Assembly (NCBI GenBank): GCA_027487735.1
Contig: JAIYDA010000024.1
Coordinates: 1 to 60,248, forward strand
Origin: Planctomycetaceae bacterium
GTDB taxonomy: Bacteria; Planctomycetota; Phycisphaerae; Phycisphaerales; UBA1924
DNA: 60,248 nucleotides
Direction: 5' to 3'
Shown: one piece after another, positions 45,838 to 57,356 of the stretch
Position numbering within the stretch: the first letter of the stretch is position 1
Layout: the number at the start of each line of letters is the position of its first letter
Position numbers and translations under genes: made by a program
Notes under the pieces: generated by a model
Seen by the model: the letters and a program-made list of their open reading frames with translations, nothing else
Databases searched by the model: none
What the model was told of the DNA's origin: nothing

Positions 45838-47202
45838 ATGTTGACCTCACTCAGTCTGACAAACTTCAAGGCATGGCAGCGCATCGAGAAGATGCGTCTC
45901 GCTCCAATCACCGCCTTGTTCGGAACGAACTCGTCAGGCAAGTCAAGTATTTTGCAGTTCTTGCTAATGCTAAAGCAAACGGCGGACAGTGCCGACAGAA
46001 GCATCGTCCTTCACTTGGGCGACGAGAAGACGCCGGTGAATCTGGGTACCATTTCCGACGTCGCGCACGCTCACGCAGAGCACCCGGAGTTCACAATCGG
46101 CGTTGAATGGACCGCGCCAAGACAGCTGGATATCAAGGATCCGGACACACAGAGAACGACCTTGTGTAAGTCTGACAAGCTTGCATTCTTCTCGCAGGTT
46201 GTCGCGAACGGCGGCGGAAAGCTGACAGTCCACGATATGGAGTACGGGCTCGGCACGACGACATTCAGCCTGATTCGCGGCACGGCGAAGGACGCTTATC
46301 AGCTTTCGACGAACCACCCTTCGTTTCGCTTTAGGCGCGCGGATGGCAGGCGGTGGCCTATTCCCACGCCGATCAAGTACTACGGCTTCGCCGATGAAGT
46401 TCGGACATACCACCAGAACGCTGGCTTTCTGTCAGAGCTTGAGCTCGCGTTTGAGAAAATGCTCCGCAGCATCTATTACCTCGGGCCCCTGCGCGATCCA
46501 CCCAAGCGAGAGTACACATGGGCGGGAGGCGACCCGACCGACATGGGCCGACGCGGCGAGTACGCCGTTGCGGCAATCCTCGCCGCGCGTGAGCGCGGCG
46601 AAACGATACCAAGGGGCCGAGGCAAGTCGAAACTCAGTCTTGAGCAGTACGTTGCGCACTGGCTCAAGGAGCTGCACCTTATCGACGAGTTCCGCGTCGA
46701 AGAGATCAAGAAGGGTACCAATCTCTACCGCGTGCATGTCAAGCGATCACCGGGCTCATCTGAGGTGCTCATAACTGACGTGGGCTTTGGCGTATCGCAG
46801 ATTTTGCCGGTACTCGTGCTTTGCTATTACGCACCGCAAGGCTCCACCATCTTATTCGAGCAGCCCGAGATACACCTGCACCCCAGCGTCCAGCGCGGCT
46901 TGGCAGACGTGTTCATCGATGCGATGAAGATTCGAAACGTCCAGATCATCGTCGAGAGCCACAGCGAAGACTTCCTCCGTCGACTTCAGCGACGCATCGC
47001 AGAAGACCAAGATATCGACGAAAAGCAAGCCGCGATCTACTTCTGCGACATCGAGAACGGCAAGGGCAAGCTCACGCCGCTGCAACTTGACACGTACGGC
47101 AACTTCCTCGCATGGCCCAAAGACTTCTTTGGCGACCCCATGGGAGACATCGCAGCGATGCAGTCCGCCGTCATGAAGCGGAAGGGTGTCGAGGAGGAGT
47201 GA
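45838..47202 (+). CDS. AAA-family ATPase (DUF3696/OLD-like), partner of a PIN protein
   Basis: The 454-residue protein is an ABC/SMC-like AAA ATPase. 'LTSLSLTNFKAWQRIEKMRL' leads to Walker A 'TALFGTNSSGKSSILQFLLM' near residue 27. The signature-like 'DVGFGVSQILPVLVLCYYA' is near 310, Walker B 'STILFEQPEIHLHPSVQRGL' near 338 and the H-loop 'IIVESHSEDFLRRL' near 375. The C-terminal DUF3696-type part contains 'PKDFFGDPMGDI'. AAAGG directly before the ATG at 45838 fixes the start. The PIN gene begins immediately after its stop, so the two are one unit. Both look more AT-rich than their neighbours, suggesting transfer. ATPase plus nuclease pairs of this kind are often phage-defence systems, but this pair is not one I can name. 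Confidence 0.85.
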   Translation: MLTSLSLTNFKAWQRIEKMRLAPITALFGTNSSGKSSILQFLLMLKQTADSADRSIVLHLGDEKTPVNLGTISDVAHAHAEHPEFTIGVEWTAPRQLDIKDPDTQRTTLCKSDKLAFFSQVVANGGGKLTVHDMEYGLGTTTFSLIRGTAKDAYQLSTNHPSFRFRRADGRRWPIPTPIKYYGFADEVRTYHQNAGFLSELELAFEKMLRSIYYLGPLRDPPKREYTWAGGDPTDMGRRGEYAVAAILAARERGETIPRGRGKSKLSLEQYVAHWLKELHLIDEFRVEEIKKGTNLYRVHVKRSPGSSEVLITDVGFGVSQILPVLVLCYYAPQGSTILFEQPEIHLHPSVQRGLADVFIDAMKIRNVQIIVESHSEDFLRRLQRRIAEDQDIDEKQAAIYFCDIENGKGKLTPLQLDTYGNFLAWPKDFFGDPMGDIAAMQSAVMKRKGVEEE

Positions 47203-47697
47203 ATGTCATTCGTAGTAGATACGAACGTCGCAATGGTCGCCTCGCGCCTCGCACCGCAGGCCGATGATCGTTGCGTTGCTGCGTGCATCACTCAGCTCCG
47301 CGCGATCCAGCGAGAGGGCGGATTGCTCATCGACAACAGAGGACTCGTGCTTCGGGAGTACACCCGGAACCTCGGCTTTGCTGGGCAGCCAGGTGCAGGC
47401 CACGCCTTTGCCAAGTGGGCCCACGATCATCAGGCGATTCCAGGGAGTGTGCGACAAGTCGCGATCACGCCACGCAGCGGCATGGGTTGGCGGCGCTTCG
47501 ATGAGTTCCCCGCGATTGATGCCCTCTCGACTTTCGATCGGAGCGATCAGAAGTTTGTCGCGGTTGCGCTCGCAAGTGAGGAGAGTCCATCCGTGCTGAA
47601 CGCGATCGACTCCGATTGGTGGAATCACCGCGATGCCCTCGAGGCAGTGGGGGTTCGGCTCGAGTTTCTCTGTCCACGCGGCAATCGCACCCGATGA
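47203..47697 (+). CDS. PIN-domain-like nuclease paired with the AAA ATPase
   Basis: The 164-residue protein starts 'MSFVVDTNVAMVASRLAPQA', where DTN is the first acidic site of PIN nucleases. It continues to 'REYTRNLG', 'STFDRSDQKFVAVALASEES' (DxxD-like second site) and 'LNAIDSDWWNH' (third acidic site), the order expected for PIN domains. Its ATG abuts the ATPase stop with no gap. I infer that it is the effector of the pair and the ATPase the regulator. An ordinary toxin-antitoxin role is less likely because no small antitoxin is present. Its stop converges with the DUF58 gene 53 bases away. Confidence 0.75.
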   Translation: MSFVVDTNVAMVASRLAPQADDRCVAACITQLRAIQREGGLLIDNRGLVLREYTRNLGFAGQPGAGHAFAKWAHDHQAIPGSVRQVAITPRSGMGWRRFDEFPAIDALSTFDRSDQKFVAVALASEESPSVLNAIDSDWWNHRDALEAVGVRLEFLCPRGNRTR

Positions 47698-47750
47698 CAA
47701 GTCCGATCCGCCGATCTCCTCGTCGAACTCCGCAGACTTCGAGCTGATCA

Positions 47751-48770
47751 TTACCTCAGCAACCCACCCTTCCGCAGCGTGCTCGTCACCAGCTCCTCCA
47801 CGCTCGCGTCGCTCTGCACCACGAAGTGCGCCACGCCCAGCCCCCGGCACTGGGCCCGCACGCCCGCCACGTGCTCGCGCATCCGCAGCCGAAACGCGTT
47901 CACCGTCGCATCCGTGATGGTCACGTCAATCGCCCGCCCGCTCTCGATGTCCGTCAGTTGCACATCCCCGAGCAGGCCCCGCTGCTGCTCGACAGACGGG
48001 TCCATCTCGCCAGGCGACAGCACCTGCAGCACCGTCGCGTCAAACGCGCCATCGGGGCTCGTGAGGTGCGCGAGGCTCGTTGCCTCTCCGCCGTCCGCGG
48101 TCTTTGCCCGCTGCGCGGCGCTTCCGGGCAGCATGTCGCTCAGCAGCAGCGTGATGCCGCGCTGCGCCCGTCCCCTTGCCCACACCCGCAGGGCATCATT
48201 CGTGCTCAGCGTCTCCTCACTCGCCCGCCCTCGCCCCGCCTCGCGAGCCGCGAGCCCGCCCAGCAGCACATCCGCCAGCCGCCGCACGCTCGTGCGACCA
48301 CGGCTCGGCGCGAGGCTCGCCATCCCGCGCGGGTGCTCGCTGCTCGCAGGCAGCCCAAACATCGTGAGCGAGACGCGATTCTGGTTCACCAGCCCGACGT
48401 ACCCGATCGCCGCCGCCAGCCGCGATGCCATGTGCAGCTTGTGCGGCACGCCCGTGTCCATCGACGCGCTCGCATCGAGCAGCAGGTTGAGCGACAAGTC
48501 CTCTTCCTCGCGAAACAGCTTGATGAACAGCTTGTCCAGCCTGCCCACGATGTTCCAGTCAATGTGCCGCAGGTCGTCGCCCGCGACATAAGGCCGAAAG
48601 TCATCAAACTCCACGCTCCGCCCGCGCCGCTTGCTCTGCCGCTCGCCGGGCAGCTTGCCGCTCAACACCTTGCGACTGAACACGTCCAGCGCCTCCAGCC
48701 GGCGCGACAGCGCGGGCCCCAGCAGGTCGTCGAGCGTTCGCGGTCTTGGTGGCGCAAAGCCTGGCAGCAT
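47751..48770 (-). CDS. DUF58 domain protein
   Basis: A 339-residue protein of the DUF58 family, usually encoded with a MoxR ATPase. 'GRSVEFDDFRPYVAGDDLRH' and 'IDWNIVGRLDKLFIKLFREE' form the family signature. 'LNLLLDASASMDTG' is a von Willebrand A-type metal site (DxSxS). No MoxR gene is visible next to it. The N terminus MLPGFAPPRPRTLDDLLG has no membrane segment, unlike many members. A short palindrome separates it from the RND gene upstream. Confidence 0.88.
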   Translation of the reverse strand: MLPGFAPPRPRTLDDLLGPALSRRLEALDVFSRKVLSGKLPGERQSKRRGRSVEFDDFRPYVAGDDLRHIDWNIVGRLDKLFIKLFREEEDLSLNLLLDASASMDTGVPHKLHMASRLAAAIGYVGLVNQNRVSLTMFGLPASSEHPRGMASLAPSRGRTSVRRLADVLLGGLAAREAGRGRASEETLSTNDALRVWARGRAQRGITLLLSDMLPGSAAQRAKTADGGEATSLAHLTSPDGAFDATVLQVLSPGEMDPSVEQQRGLLGDVQLTDIESGRAIDVTITDATVNAFRLRMREHVAGVRAQCRGLGVAHFVVQSDASVEELVTSTLRKGGLLR

Positions 48771-48793
48771 GAAGACTCAACTCGCTCCGGCAC

Positions 48794-48819
48794 TGGTGGC
48801 ACAGGCGTCTCGCCTGTGC
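48794..48819. repeat. Solo copy of the dispersed palindrome TGGTGGCACAGGCG...
   Basis: GGCACAGGCG-TCT-CGCCTGTGC between the RND gene stop and the DUF58 start, identical in its stem to the copy at 15057. Confidence 0.85.
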
Positions 48820-48830
48820 ACCCCCACACT

Positions 48831-51968
<3,138 letters not shown>

Positions 51969-51970
51969 GA

Positions 51971-52193
51971 GAGAGGTGCCAAGGTGTCAAGGTGTCAAGG
52001 TGTCGAGGTGCCAAGGTGCCAAGGTGCCAAGGGAGGTCGATGGAGGGGGCGTGTTTCGAGTTGAGGGGCCGTCAAAGCGTCAAGGGATCAGAGCTTGCCT
52101 CTGCAGGCATCCCTACCAAGCAAAGCGTCCGTGCCGCAGCGTCTTCCCCTCGACACCTCGACACCTTGAAACCTTGACACCTTGAAACCTCTT
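51971..52193. repeat. Facing arrays of AAGGTGTC/AAGGTGCC units inside the efflux operon
   Basis: 51971-52036 contains about seven tandem copies of AAGGTG(T/C)C or GAGGTGTC. 52147-52193 contains about five copies in reverse complement. They face each other across about 110 bases and fill the whole gap between the pump start and the adaptor stop. The unit is the same as at 21748-21875. Confidence 0.85.
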
Positions 52194-52198
52194 CTCCT

Positions 52199-53335
52199 TC
52201 ATCTCGACGGGCTCATCTCCGGCGGCATCGGGATCACGCCCGCGCCCTCGTACAGCTTGAAGCTGCCGTCGGCGGCGATGGTCTCGCCCTCGGTCAGGCC
52301 TTGCAGCACGATCACGCCCCCGGGCACTTCCTCGCCCAGCGTGATGAACCGCTGTGCAGCGACCATCATGGGCTTGCCGCTGGCATCCATCATCGCGTTG
52401 CCCTCCTTGTCCTTGGCGGGCACGATCGTGAAGACGTGATCGCCGTAGCTCGCCCGGCGGATCGCCATCACGGGCACCTTCAGCGCCCGCACGCTCGCGC
52501 CGCGTGCAAAGTCCACCGATACCGACATGCCGGGCGAAAGCTCGCCCCCGCCCTGCAGCAGTGCCCGCACGATGACCGTGCGCGTCGCCGCGCTCGCAGA
52601 GCTCTGCTGCGCCACCACCTTGCCATCCAGCTCCAGCACGCGGGCGCTGTCGCGGGCCTTTACCCGCACGGGCGTGCCCACGGGCAGGCGAGCGACCAGC
52701 TCTTGCGGCACCGCAAAGTCGGCAAACACCTCGGGGCTCGCGCTCTCGAGCATCGCGACGTCGTCGCCCTCGCGCACGTATTGTCCCGCGTGCAGCGTGC
52801 GGATGCCGACGCGCGCGTCAAACGGTGCCCGCAGCGTCTTCTTCGAGATCAGCACCTCCAGCCGCTGCACGCCCGCCTCGGCGCTGTCGAGCTCCGCCTG
52901 CGCGGTGTCCACATCGGTCGGGGTCGTGGCGCCCGTGGCGAGGGCCTTGGTCACGCGGTCCAGCGTGGCCCGCGCGAGGTCAACGCGGGCCTTGGCTGCC
53001 CGCAGCTCGGCTTGCTCTACGGCGTCGTCCATCGTCACGAGCACATCGCCCTGCTTCACGGTCGCGCCGCTCTCAAAGTTCACGCTCGTGACCAGGCCCG
53101 CAAGCTCGGGGCGAAGGCTCACCGCCTGCTTCGCAGCGATGGTGCCCACGATCTGCGCCCGGGGCTCGAAGGTGGTGCCCTCGACCGCGACCGCCACGAC
53201 AGCCATCGGAGGCGGGCCTCCCATCGCCATGCCAGCCGCCATCGCGGCCCGCACGCTCAGGAACTTCCACCCCGCGAGCGCGAGCACGCCCACGATGACG
53301 ACCACGACAAAGAGAATGGGCCAACGCTTTTTCAT
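52199..53335 (-). CDS. Periplasmic adaptor (membrane fusion) protein of the RND pump
   Basis: The 378-residue protein starts 'MKKRWPILFVVVVIVGVLAL', a membrane anchor. It continues with the adaptor pattern 'SLRPELAGLVTSVNFESGAT', 'VKQGDVLVTMDDA', a coiled-coil hairpin, 'LRAPFDARVGIRTLHAGQYV' and a beta-barrel part 'LPVGTPVRVKARDSARVLEL'. It joins the RND transporter to the outer-membrane channel. It lies 44 bases downstream of tetR and upstream of the pump, so all three probably share one transcript. Confidence 0.93.
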   Translation of the reverse strand: MKKRWPILFVVVVIVGVLALAGWKFLSVRAAMAAGMAMGGPPPMAVVAVAVEGTTFEPRAQIVGTIAAKQAVSLRPELAGLVTSVNFESGATVKQGDVLVTMDDAVEQAELRAAKARVDLARATLDRVTKALATGATTPTDVDTAQAELDSAEAGVQRLEVLISKKTLRAPFDARVGIRTLHAGQYVREGDDVAMLESASPEVFADFAVPQELVARLPVGTPVRVKARDSARVLELDGKVVAQQSSASAATRTVIVRALLQGGGELSPGMSVSVDFARGASVRALKVPVMAIRRASYGDHVFTIVPAKDKEGNAMMDASGKPMMVAAQRFITLGEEVPGGVIVLQGLTEGETIAADGSFKLYEGAGVIPMPPEMSPSR

Positions 53336-53379
53336 AGGTCACTCGCTGCGGTTCTTGCACGGTTTCGCTTCAGACTCGT

Positions 53380-54066
53380 TTAGACCACGCCCCGCTCGTG
53401 GGCCACGATCACGCGCTGCAGGCACGCACGAAAGGCGGCAAGACGCTCCATGCTGTGGTCCCGCATCTCAAACACCCAGCTCATCCAGAGGCCATCCATC
53501 GCGCACATGACAAAGTCGCCCATCGCTTCGTCCAGCCCGTCGCTGCGCATCGCCTCGCGCAGCATCGCATAGACCTCGCGCACAGGCTGGGCGTGCTTGC
53601 GGTCGTTGCTCATCGTCGCGATGAGCGCGACCGAGGTGGTGCGCATCTGCGCCGTCCAGTGGTCGGGGGCTGCCAGGCAGCCATTGAGCATCGCGTGCAG
53701 CACGCGCGTGCGACCCGCAGGCGCTTGCGCGAGCGTGAGCTCCAGCTCGTGCCGCCACTCGTTCACCACGCGCTGCACGAGCGCGCTGAGCAGCAGGTCC
53801 TTGCTTGGGAAGTAGTGCAGCAACCCGCTCTTGCTCACGCCCACGCGCGACGCGACTTTGTCGAGCGTGAAGTTCGCGATGCCCTGCTCCAGCACCACCT
53901 CCGCTGCGGCTTGCAGAATGCCGTCGACTTGCTGGATGTGGCTGGCACTTTGGCTGCCGCTTTGGTAGGCACTTTGGTTGGCAGCGTCGGACACGGGCGC
54001 GCCGGTCCGCGGCCCGCTGCTGGCGGGGGGCGAAGCATCCGGACGATGGACGGCGACTTTGGGCAT
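53380..54066 (-). CDS. TetR-family repressor of the efflux operon
   Basis: The 228-residue protein has about 45 variable N-terminal residues. The TetR DNA-binding domain follows (about residues 50-95): 'ILQAAAEVVLEQGIANFTLD' and 'VASRVGVSKSGLLHYFPSKD', with the typical YFxSK ending. The ligand-binding half contains 'AMDGLWMSWVFEMRDHSMER'. The start is taken at the ATG at 54066; the frame is open further, but the operator-like palindrome at 54100-54119 argues for the shorter form. It probably represses itself and the adaptor and pump genes behind it. Confidence 0.92.
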   Translation of the reverse strand: MPKVAVHRPDASPPASSGPRTGAPVSDAANQSAYQSGSQSASHIQQVDGILQAAAEVVLEQGIANFTLDKVASRVGVSKSGLLHYFPSKDLLLSALVQRVVNEWRHELELTLAQAPAGRTRVLHAMLNGCLAAPDHWTAQMRTTSVALIATMSNDRKHAQPVREVYAMLREAMRSDGLDEAMGDFVMCAMDGLWMSWVFEMRDHSMERLAAFRACLQRVIVAHERGVV

Positions 54067-54099
54067 GCCTGATGGGGAGTGTACCCAAATATCGACCGG

Positions 54100-54119
54100 C
54101 CGACCGAATAGTCGGTCGG
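54100..54119. promoter_or_regulatory. TetR-type operator palindrome
   Basis: CCGACCGA-ATAG-TCGGTCGG is a perfect palindrome with eight-base arms, 34 bases upstream of the tetR start. Arms of CCGACCG type are common in TetR-family operators. The site could also influence the divergent glycosyltransferase gene. Confidence 0.75.
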
Positions 54120-54293
54120 TTTTTTCTATTCGTGTTCGCACAGGGCAGCGAATTCGCTGTTTGACGTATTCTGCGCGATGAGAAACCAGTTTTATACGAC
54201 GTTGTTGCGCGAAGATTGCATTCTGGTCGCCCCGGGCTTGTCGGATGCAAGCGGTGTGCCTTTGGTTGCCGGTGTGCGTTCGCTTTCCTTGCA

Positions 54294-55160
54294 ATGCCTC
54301 CAGCCGTCACCGCCATCCTCACGACGCACAACAACCCGCGTGCCTTGCAGCTCTGCCTCATGGGCTACGCGATGCAGGACACGCGCGACTTTGCGGTGCT
54401 GATCGCGGACGATGGCTCGCGCGACGACACGCGTGAGGCAATCACGGCTTCACGCGCGATGCTCGCGACCGTTGCACCCTGGCTGCGCATCGGGCACCTG
54501 TGGCAGCCCCACCGGGGGTACTACGGCAAGCCCGCGATCGTGAACAAGGCGATCGTGCGTGCGGAGAGCGACTACCTGATTCTCGCGGATGGTGACGTGG
54601 TGCCAAGGCAGGACTACGTGCGCACGCACCTGCAGCTGCGCCGCCCCCGGAAGTTTCTCGCGGGGGGCGACTATCGCCTGAGCGACGCAGCGACCAAGGC
54701 CCTGACGATGGACGACGTGCAGAGCGGGCGCGCCTTTGACAAGGCCTTCCTGATCAGCATCGGTCAGCCCCGCACGAAGAAGATGATCAAGCTCACCAGG
54801 CGCCGGCTCTTCACGCGCGTGCTCGATGCGGTGAATGTGAGCCCCGCGCGCTGGAGCGGCAGCAACGCGAGCTGCTGGAAGCAGATGCTGATGGAAGTCA
54901 ATGGCTTTGACGAGAGCTTTCGCGGCCCAGGCAAGGACGACACGGAGCTTGGGCAGCGCCTCTGGAACGCGGGCTATGGCAGCGCGCACGTGCGGCACAA
55001 CGCCATCGTGCTGCACTTGGAGCACGGGCAAGGCAACTACAACGAGGAACGCCGACGCACAAACCTCGTGCTGCTCGCCGACACGCGGGCGACGGGGCGC
55101 ACGCGGGCCCGCATCGGCATCAGCGAGCGGGTGGACGACTGCCGGGAGGATTGGGGCTGA
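54294..55160 (+). CDS. Glycosyltransferase family 2
   Basis: The 288-residue protein starts 'PAVTAILTTHNNPRALQLCL' and has 'LIADDGSRDDTREAI' (nucleotide-sugar site), 'YLILADGDVVPRQDYVRTHL' (DxD metal site), 'SGSNASCWKQMLMEVNGFDE' and 'GKDDTELGQRLWNAGYG' (acceptor-side ED motif). The layout is close to chondroitin-polymerase-type GT2 enzymes. There is no membrane helix. The sugar and acceptor are unknown and no polysaccharide gene is adjacent. The ATG at 54294 was chosen at the start of homology; no clear ribosome site is seen. Confidence 0.87.
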   Translation: MPPAVTAILTTHNNPRALQLCLMGYAMQDTRDFAVLIADDGSRDDTREAITASRAMLATVAPWLRIGHLWQPHRGYYGKPAIVNKAIVRAESDYLILADGDVVPRQDYVRTHLQLRRPRKFLAGGDYRLSDAATKALTMDDVQSGRAFDKAFLISIGQPRTKKMIKLTRRRLFTRVLDAVNVSPARWSGSNASCWKQMLMEVNGFDESFRGPGKDDTELGQRLWNAGYGSAHVRHNAIVLHLEHGQGNYNEERRRTNLVLLADTRATGRTRARIGISERVDDCREDWG

Positions 55161-55277
55161 GCCTTTGCCTTGGCGTGGATCGGGCAGCGAAGGCGAGTGC
55201 GCGTTGACGGTTGGCTTCAAGCAGGGCATGTTGTGATTTCGTAACAGTTTGACAAGTCTGGCGAATCGTGGAAGCTC

Positions 55278-56576
55278 ATGGCCTTTGCGCACGATCATCA
55301 CGCCCTTGAGGCCTTGCAGGAGCGGAACTACCGGGCCTTTGCGGGCGCGTTTGTGTGCTCCTCCACGGGCTTGCAGATGATGAGCGCCGCGCTGCTCTAC
55401 GAGCTCTATGAGCGCACGGGCGATGTGATGATGCTGGGGTGGGCGGGGGTGGCTCGCGCACTTCCGGTGGTGCTGCTCGCGCTGCCCGCGGGGGCGATGA
55501 TCGACAGCCTGCCCCGCCATCGCGTGCTCACGGCGACGATGGCAGGCCTGGGCGTGGCGGGGGGCTTGCTCGCGCTCGCGAGCGGCATGGGGCTGCCCCC
55601 CTGGGTCATGCTGTGCATCATCTTTCTTGCTGGGCTGGTGCGCACGTTTAATGGCCCCTCGCGCGCGAGCCTGCTGCCCGACATCGTGACGCCACGGGCC
55701 TTCGCGAACGCCGTCACCTGGAACACCGCGGCCTTTCAGGTGTCGGCGATTGGCGGCCCGCTGGCGGCGATGTATGCCATCACGCTGCTGAACCCCGGGC
55801 GCGAGGCCGCGCTGCGGGCGGGCGAGGAGCTTGCTGCGCCGGTGTGCTGGCCTGTGTATGCCGCGACGTGCGTGCTGTGTCTGCTGGGTGCGGTGCAGAG
55901 CCTTGCGATCCGGCCCTGGCGGATGCAGCCTCGCAAGGCGATAGACCTCGCGTCGCTGCGCGTGGGGATGGGTGCGGGCGTGGCGCACATGACGAGGGAG
56001 CGTGTGGTGCTGGGCGCCATCACGCTGGACTTGTTCGCGGTGCTGTTTGCGGGCGTCACGGGGCTGCTGCCCGTGTTCGTGCGAGATATTCTGCAAGAGG
56101 GGCCCGAGGCGCTGGGGTGGCTGCGGGCCGCGCCGTTTGTGGGCGCGCTGCTCATGGCGGGCGTGCTCGCGATGCACCCGATTCGCAGGCGCGCTGGCAT
56201 GTGGCTGCTGCTCAGCGTCGCGGCGTTTGGCGTGTTCACGATCGTGTTCGGGCTCTCGACGTCGTTCTGGCTCAGCCTGGGTGCGCTGCTGCTCGCGGGC
56301 GCGGTGGACGCGGTGAGCGTGGTGGTGCGGCACGTCATCGTGCCCAGCCGCACGCCCCCAGAGCTGCGCGGGCGCGTGAGCAGCGTGAACAGCGTGTTCA
56401 TCGAGTGCAGCAACGAGCTTGGTTCGATGCAGAGCGCGGTGGTGGCAAGCTGGTTTGGCCCGGTGGTGAGCGCGGTGAGCGGGGGCGTGGGGGCGCTGGT
56501 GGTGGTTGGCGCGATTGCGGTCGTGTTTCCGATGCTGCGGAAGCTGGACAGCATGCAGGGCCAGGGGACCGAGTAG
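55278..56576 (+). CDS. MFS exporter (EntS-like)
   Basis: A 432-residue major facilitator with about 12 helices. 'NYRAFAGAFVCSSTGLQMMS' at the N terminus and 'RALPVVLLALPAGAMIDSLP' with 'RHRVLTATMAG' form the A-like motif. 'VRTFNGPSRASLLPDIVTPR' and 'PSRTPPELRGRVSSVNSVFI' are typical of the EntS/MFS_3 group, which exports siderophores or other small molecules. The substrate is unknown. GTGGAAG lies about eight bases before the ATG. The promoter was not identified, although a TTGACA near 55250 may be a -35. Confidence 0.88.
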   Translation: MAFAHDHHALEALQERNYRAFAGAFVCSSTGLQMMSAALLYELYERTGDVMMLGWAGVARALPVVLLALPAGAMIDSLPRHRVLTATMAGLGVAGGLLALASGMGLPPWVMLCIIFLAGLVRTFNGPSRASLLPDIVTPRAFANAVTWNTAAFQVSAIGGPLAAMYAITLLNPGREAALRAGEELAAPVCWPVYAATCVLCLLGAVQSLAIRPWRMQPRKAIDLASLRVGMGAGVAHMTRERVVLGAITLDLFAVLFAGVTGLLPVFVRDILQEGPEALGWLRAAPFVGALLMAGVLAMHPIRRRAGMWLLLSVAAFGVFTIVFGLSTSFWLSLGALLLAGAVDAVSVVVRHVIVPSRTPPELRGRVSSVNSVFIECSNELGSMQSAVVASWFGPVVSAVSGGVGALVVVGAIAVVFPMLRKLDSMQGQGTE

Positions 56577-56606
56577 AGGTTTCAGGCAGCGGGCAGCCCA
56601 CTTCCC

Positions 56607-56751
56607 TGGTGGCTCAGCCGTCTCGGCTGAGCGCTCGGCGGATACGACGAACGAATCACAGAGCATGCCGGCGGCGCGCGGGACGTTGCGGGGGGTGTGA
56701 ACTCTGGACGCCATCTGCGCGGAGGGCACAGGCGAGACGCCTGTGCCACCA
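56607..56751. repeat. Compound two-hairpin (REPIN-like) element, copy 3
   Basis: This is 145 bases with the same orientation and length as the copy at 32685. The two hairpins are identical between the copies, as are CGAATCACAGAG, GTGTGAAC and GCCATCTGCGCGGAGG in the middle. The remainder differs at about a quarter of positions. It starts 31 bases after the MFS stop. Confidence 0.9.
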
Positions 56752-56780
56752 AGTGTGTGCCACCAGCTGCGGGCACCGCC

Positions 56781-57293
56781 TCACGCCACGCCGCTGGTGC
56801 GGAGGAGGGTTTTGAACTGCTCTCCGAAAACGAAGTTGTGCTCGGGGAAGGCGATGCCCTTCATGTTCTGGTCGATGTGGCTGAACATGAGCTCGACCTT
56901 GCCCATCTGCTCCGCGGTGCTGCCCGTGCCCGCGTGGTCCAGGCGCTCGACGACGACGTGCGTGCTTGCGCCGCTGGCGTCCATGCGGTCGATGTTCGCG
57001 GTGTAGCGCAGGGTGTGCCCGGGCATGGCATCGAGCGTGAGCTGCGCGCGATTGACCTTCGCGAGGATGACCTTCTCTTTGAAATCGCCGGCATGCCCCA
57101 CGAGGATGCCCGCAGCCTGGGCGCACCCCTCGATGATCAGGCTCGCGGGCATGACGGGCAGGGCGGGCCCGAGTCCATCGCTCGCGGCGAAGTGGTCGTG
57201 CAGGTGCTCCTCGGCGAGGCTCACGTGCTTGATGGCGACGAGCTGCTTGGCAGGGAGCAGGGAGAGCACGCGGTCGATCCACATCCAGCGCAT
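56781..57293 (-). CDS. FabZ/FabA-like beta-hydroxyacyl-ACP dehydratase (hot-dog fold)
   Basis: The 170-residue protein starts 'MRWMWIDRVLSLLPAKQLVA' and shows the FabZ pattern around the active site: 'HDHFAASDGLGPALPVMPAS' with the catalytic histidine, then 'LIIEGCAQAAGILVGHAG' with the catalytic glutamate. The end 'PEHNFVFGEQFKTLLRTSG' also resembles dehydratases. FabZ proteins remove water from hydroxyacyl-ACP in fatty-acid synthesis, but the HFPGHFP block is altered here. A role in another acyl pathway is therefore possible. TATCTT ends five bases before the ATG. No fab genes adjoin it. Confidence 0.83.
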   Translation of the reverse strand: MRWMWIDRVLSLLPAKQLVAIKHVSLAEEHLHDHFAASDGLGPALPVMPASLIIEGCAQAAGILVGHAGDFKEKVILAKVNRAQLTLDAMPGHTLRYTANIDRMDASGASTHVVVERLDHAGTGSTAEQMGKVELMFSHIDQNMKGIAFPEHNFVFGEQFKTLLRTSGVA

Positions 57294-57356
57294 GGGCAAA
57301 GATAGGGAGAGAGGGGAGAAGGGATGGAGGGATGGAGTGGGGTGCGCGCTGACAGG

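Noticed and set aside
54100-54125. The palindrome followed by TTTTTT as a plus-strand terminator
   Set aside because: No plus-strand gene ends upstream of it, and its place before tetR fits an operator better. A terminator role for stray transcripts cannot be excluded.
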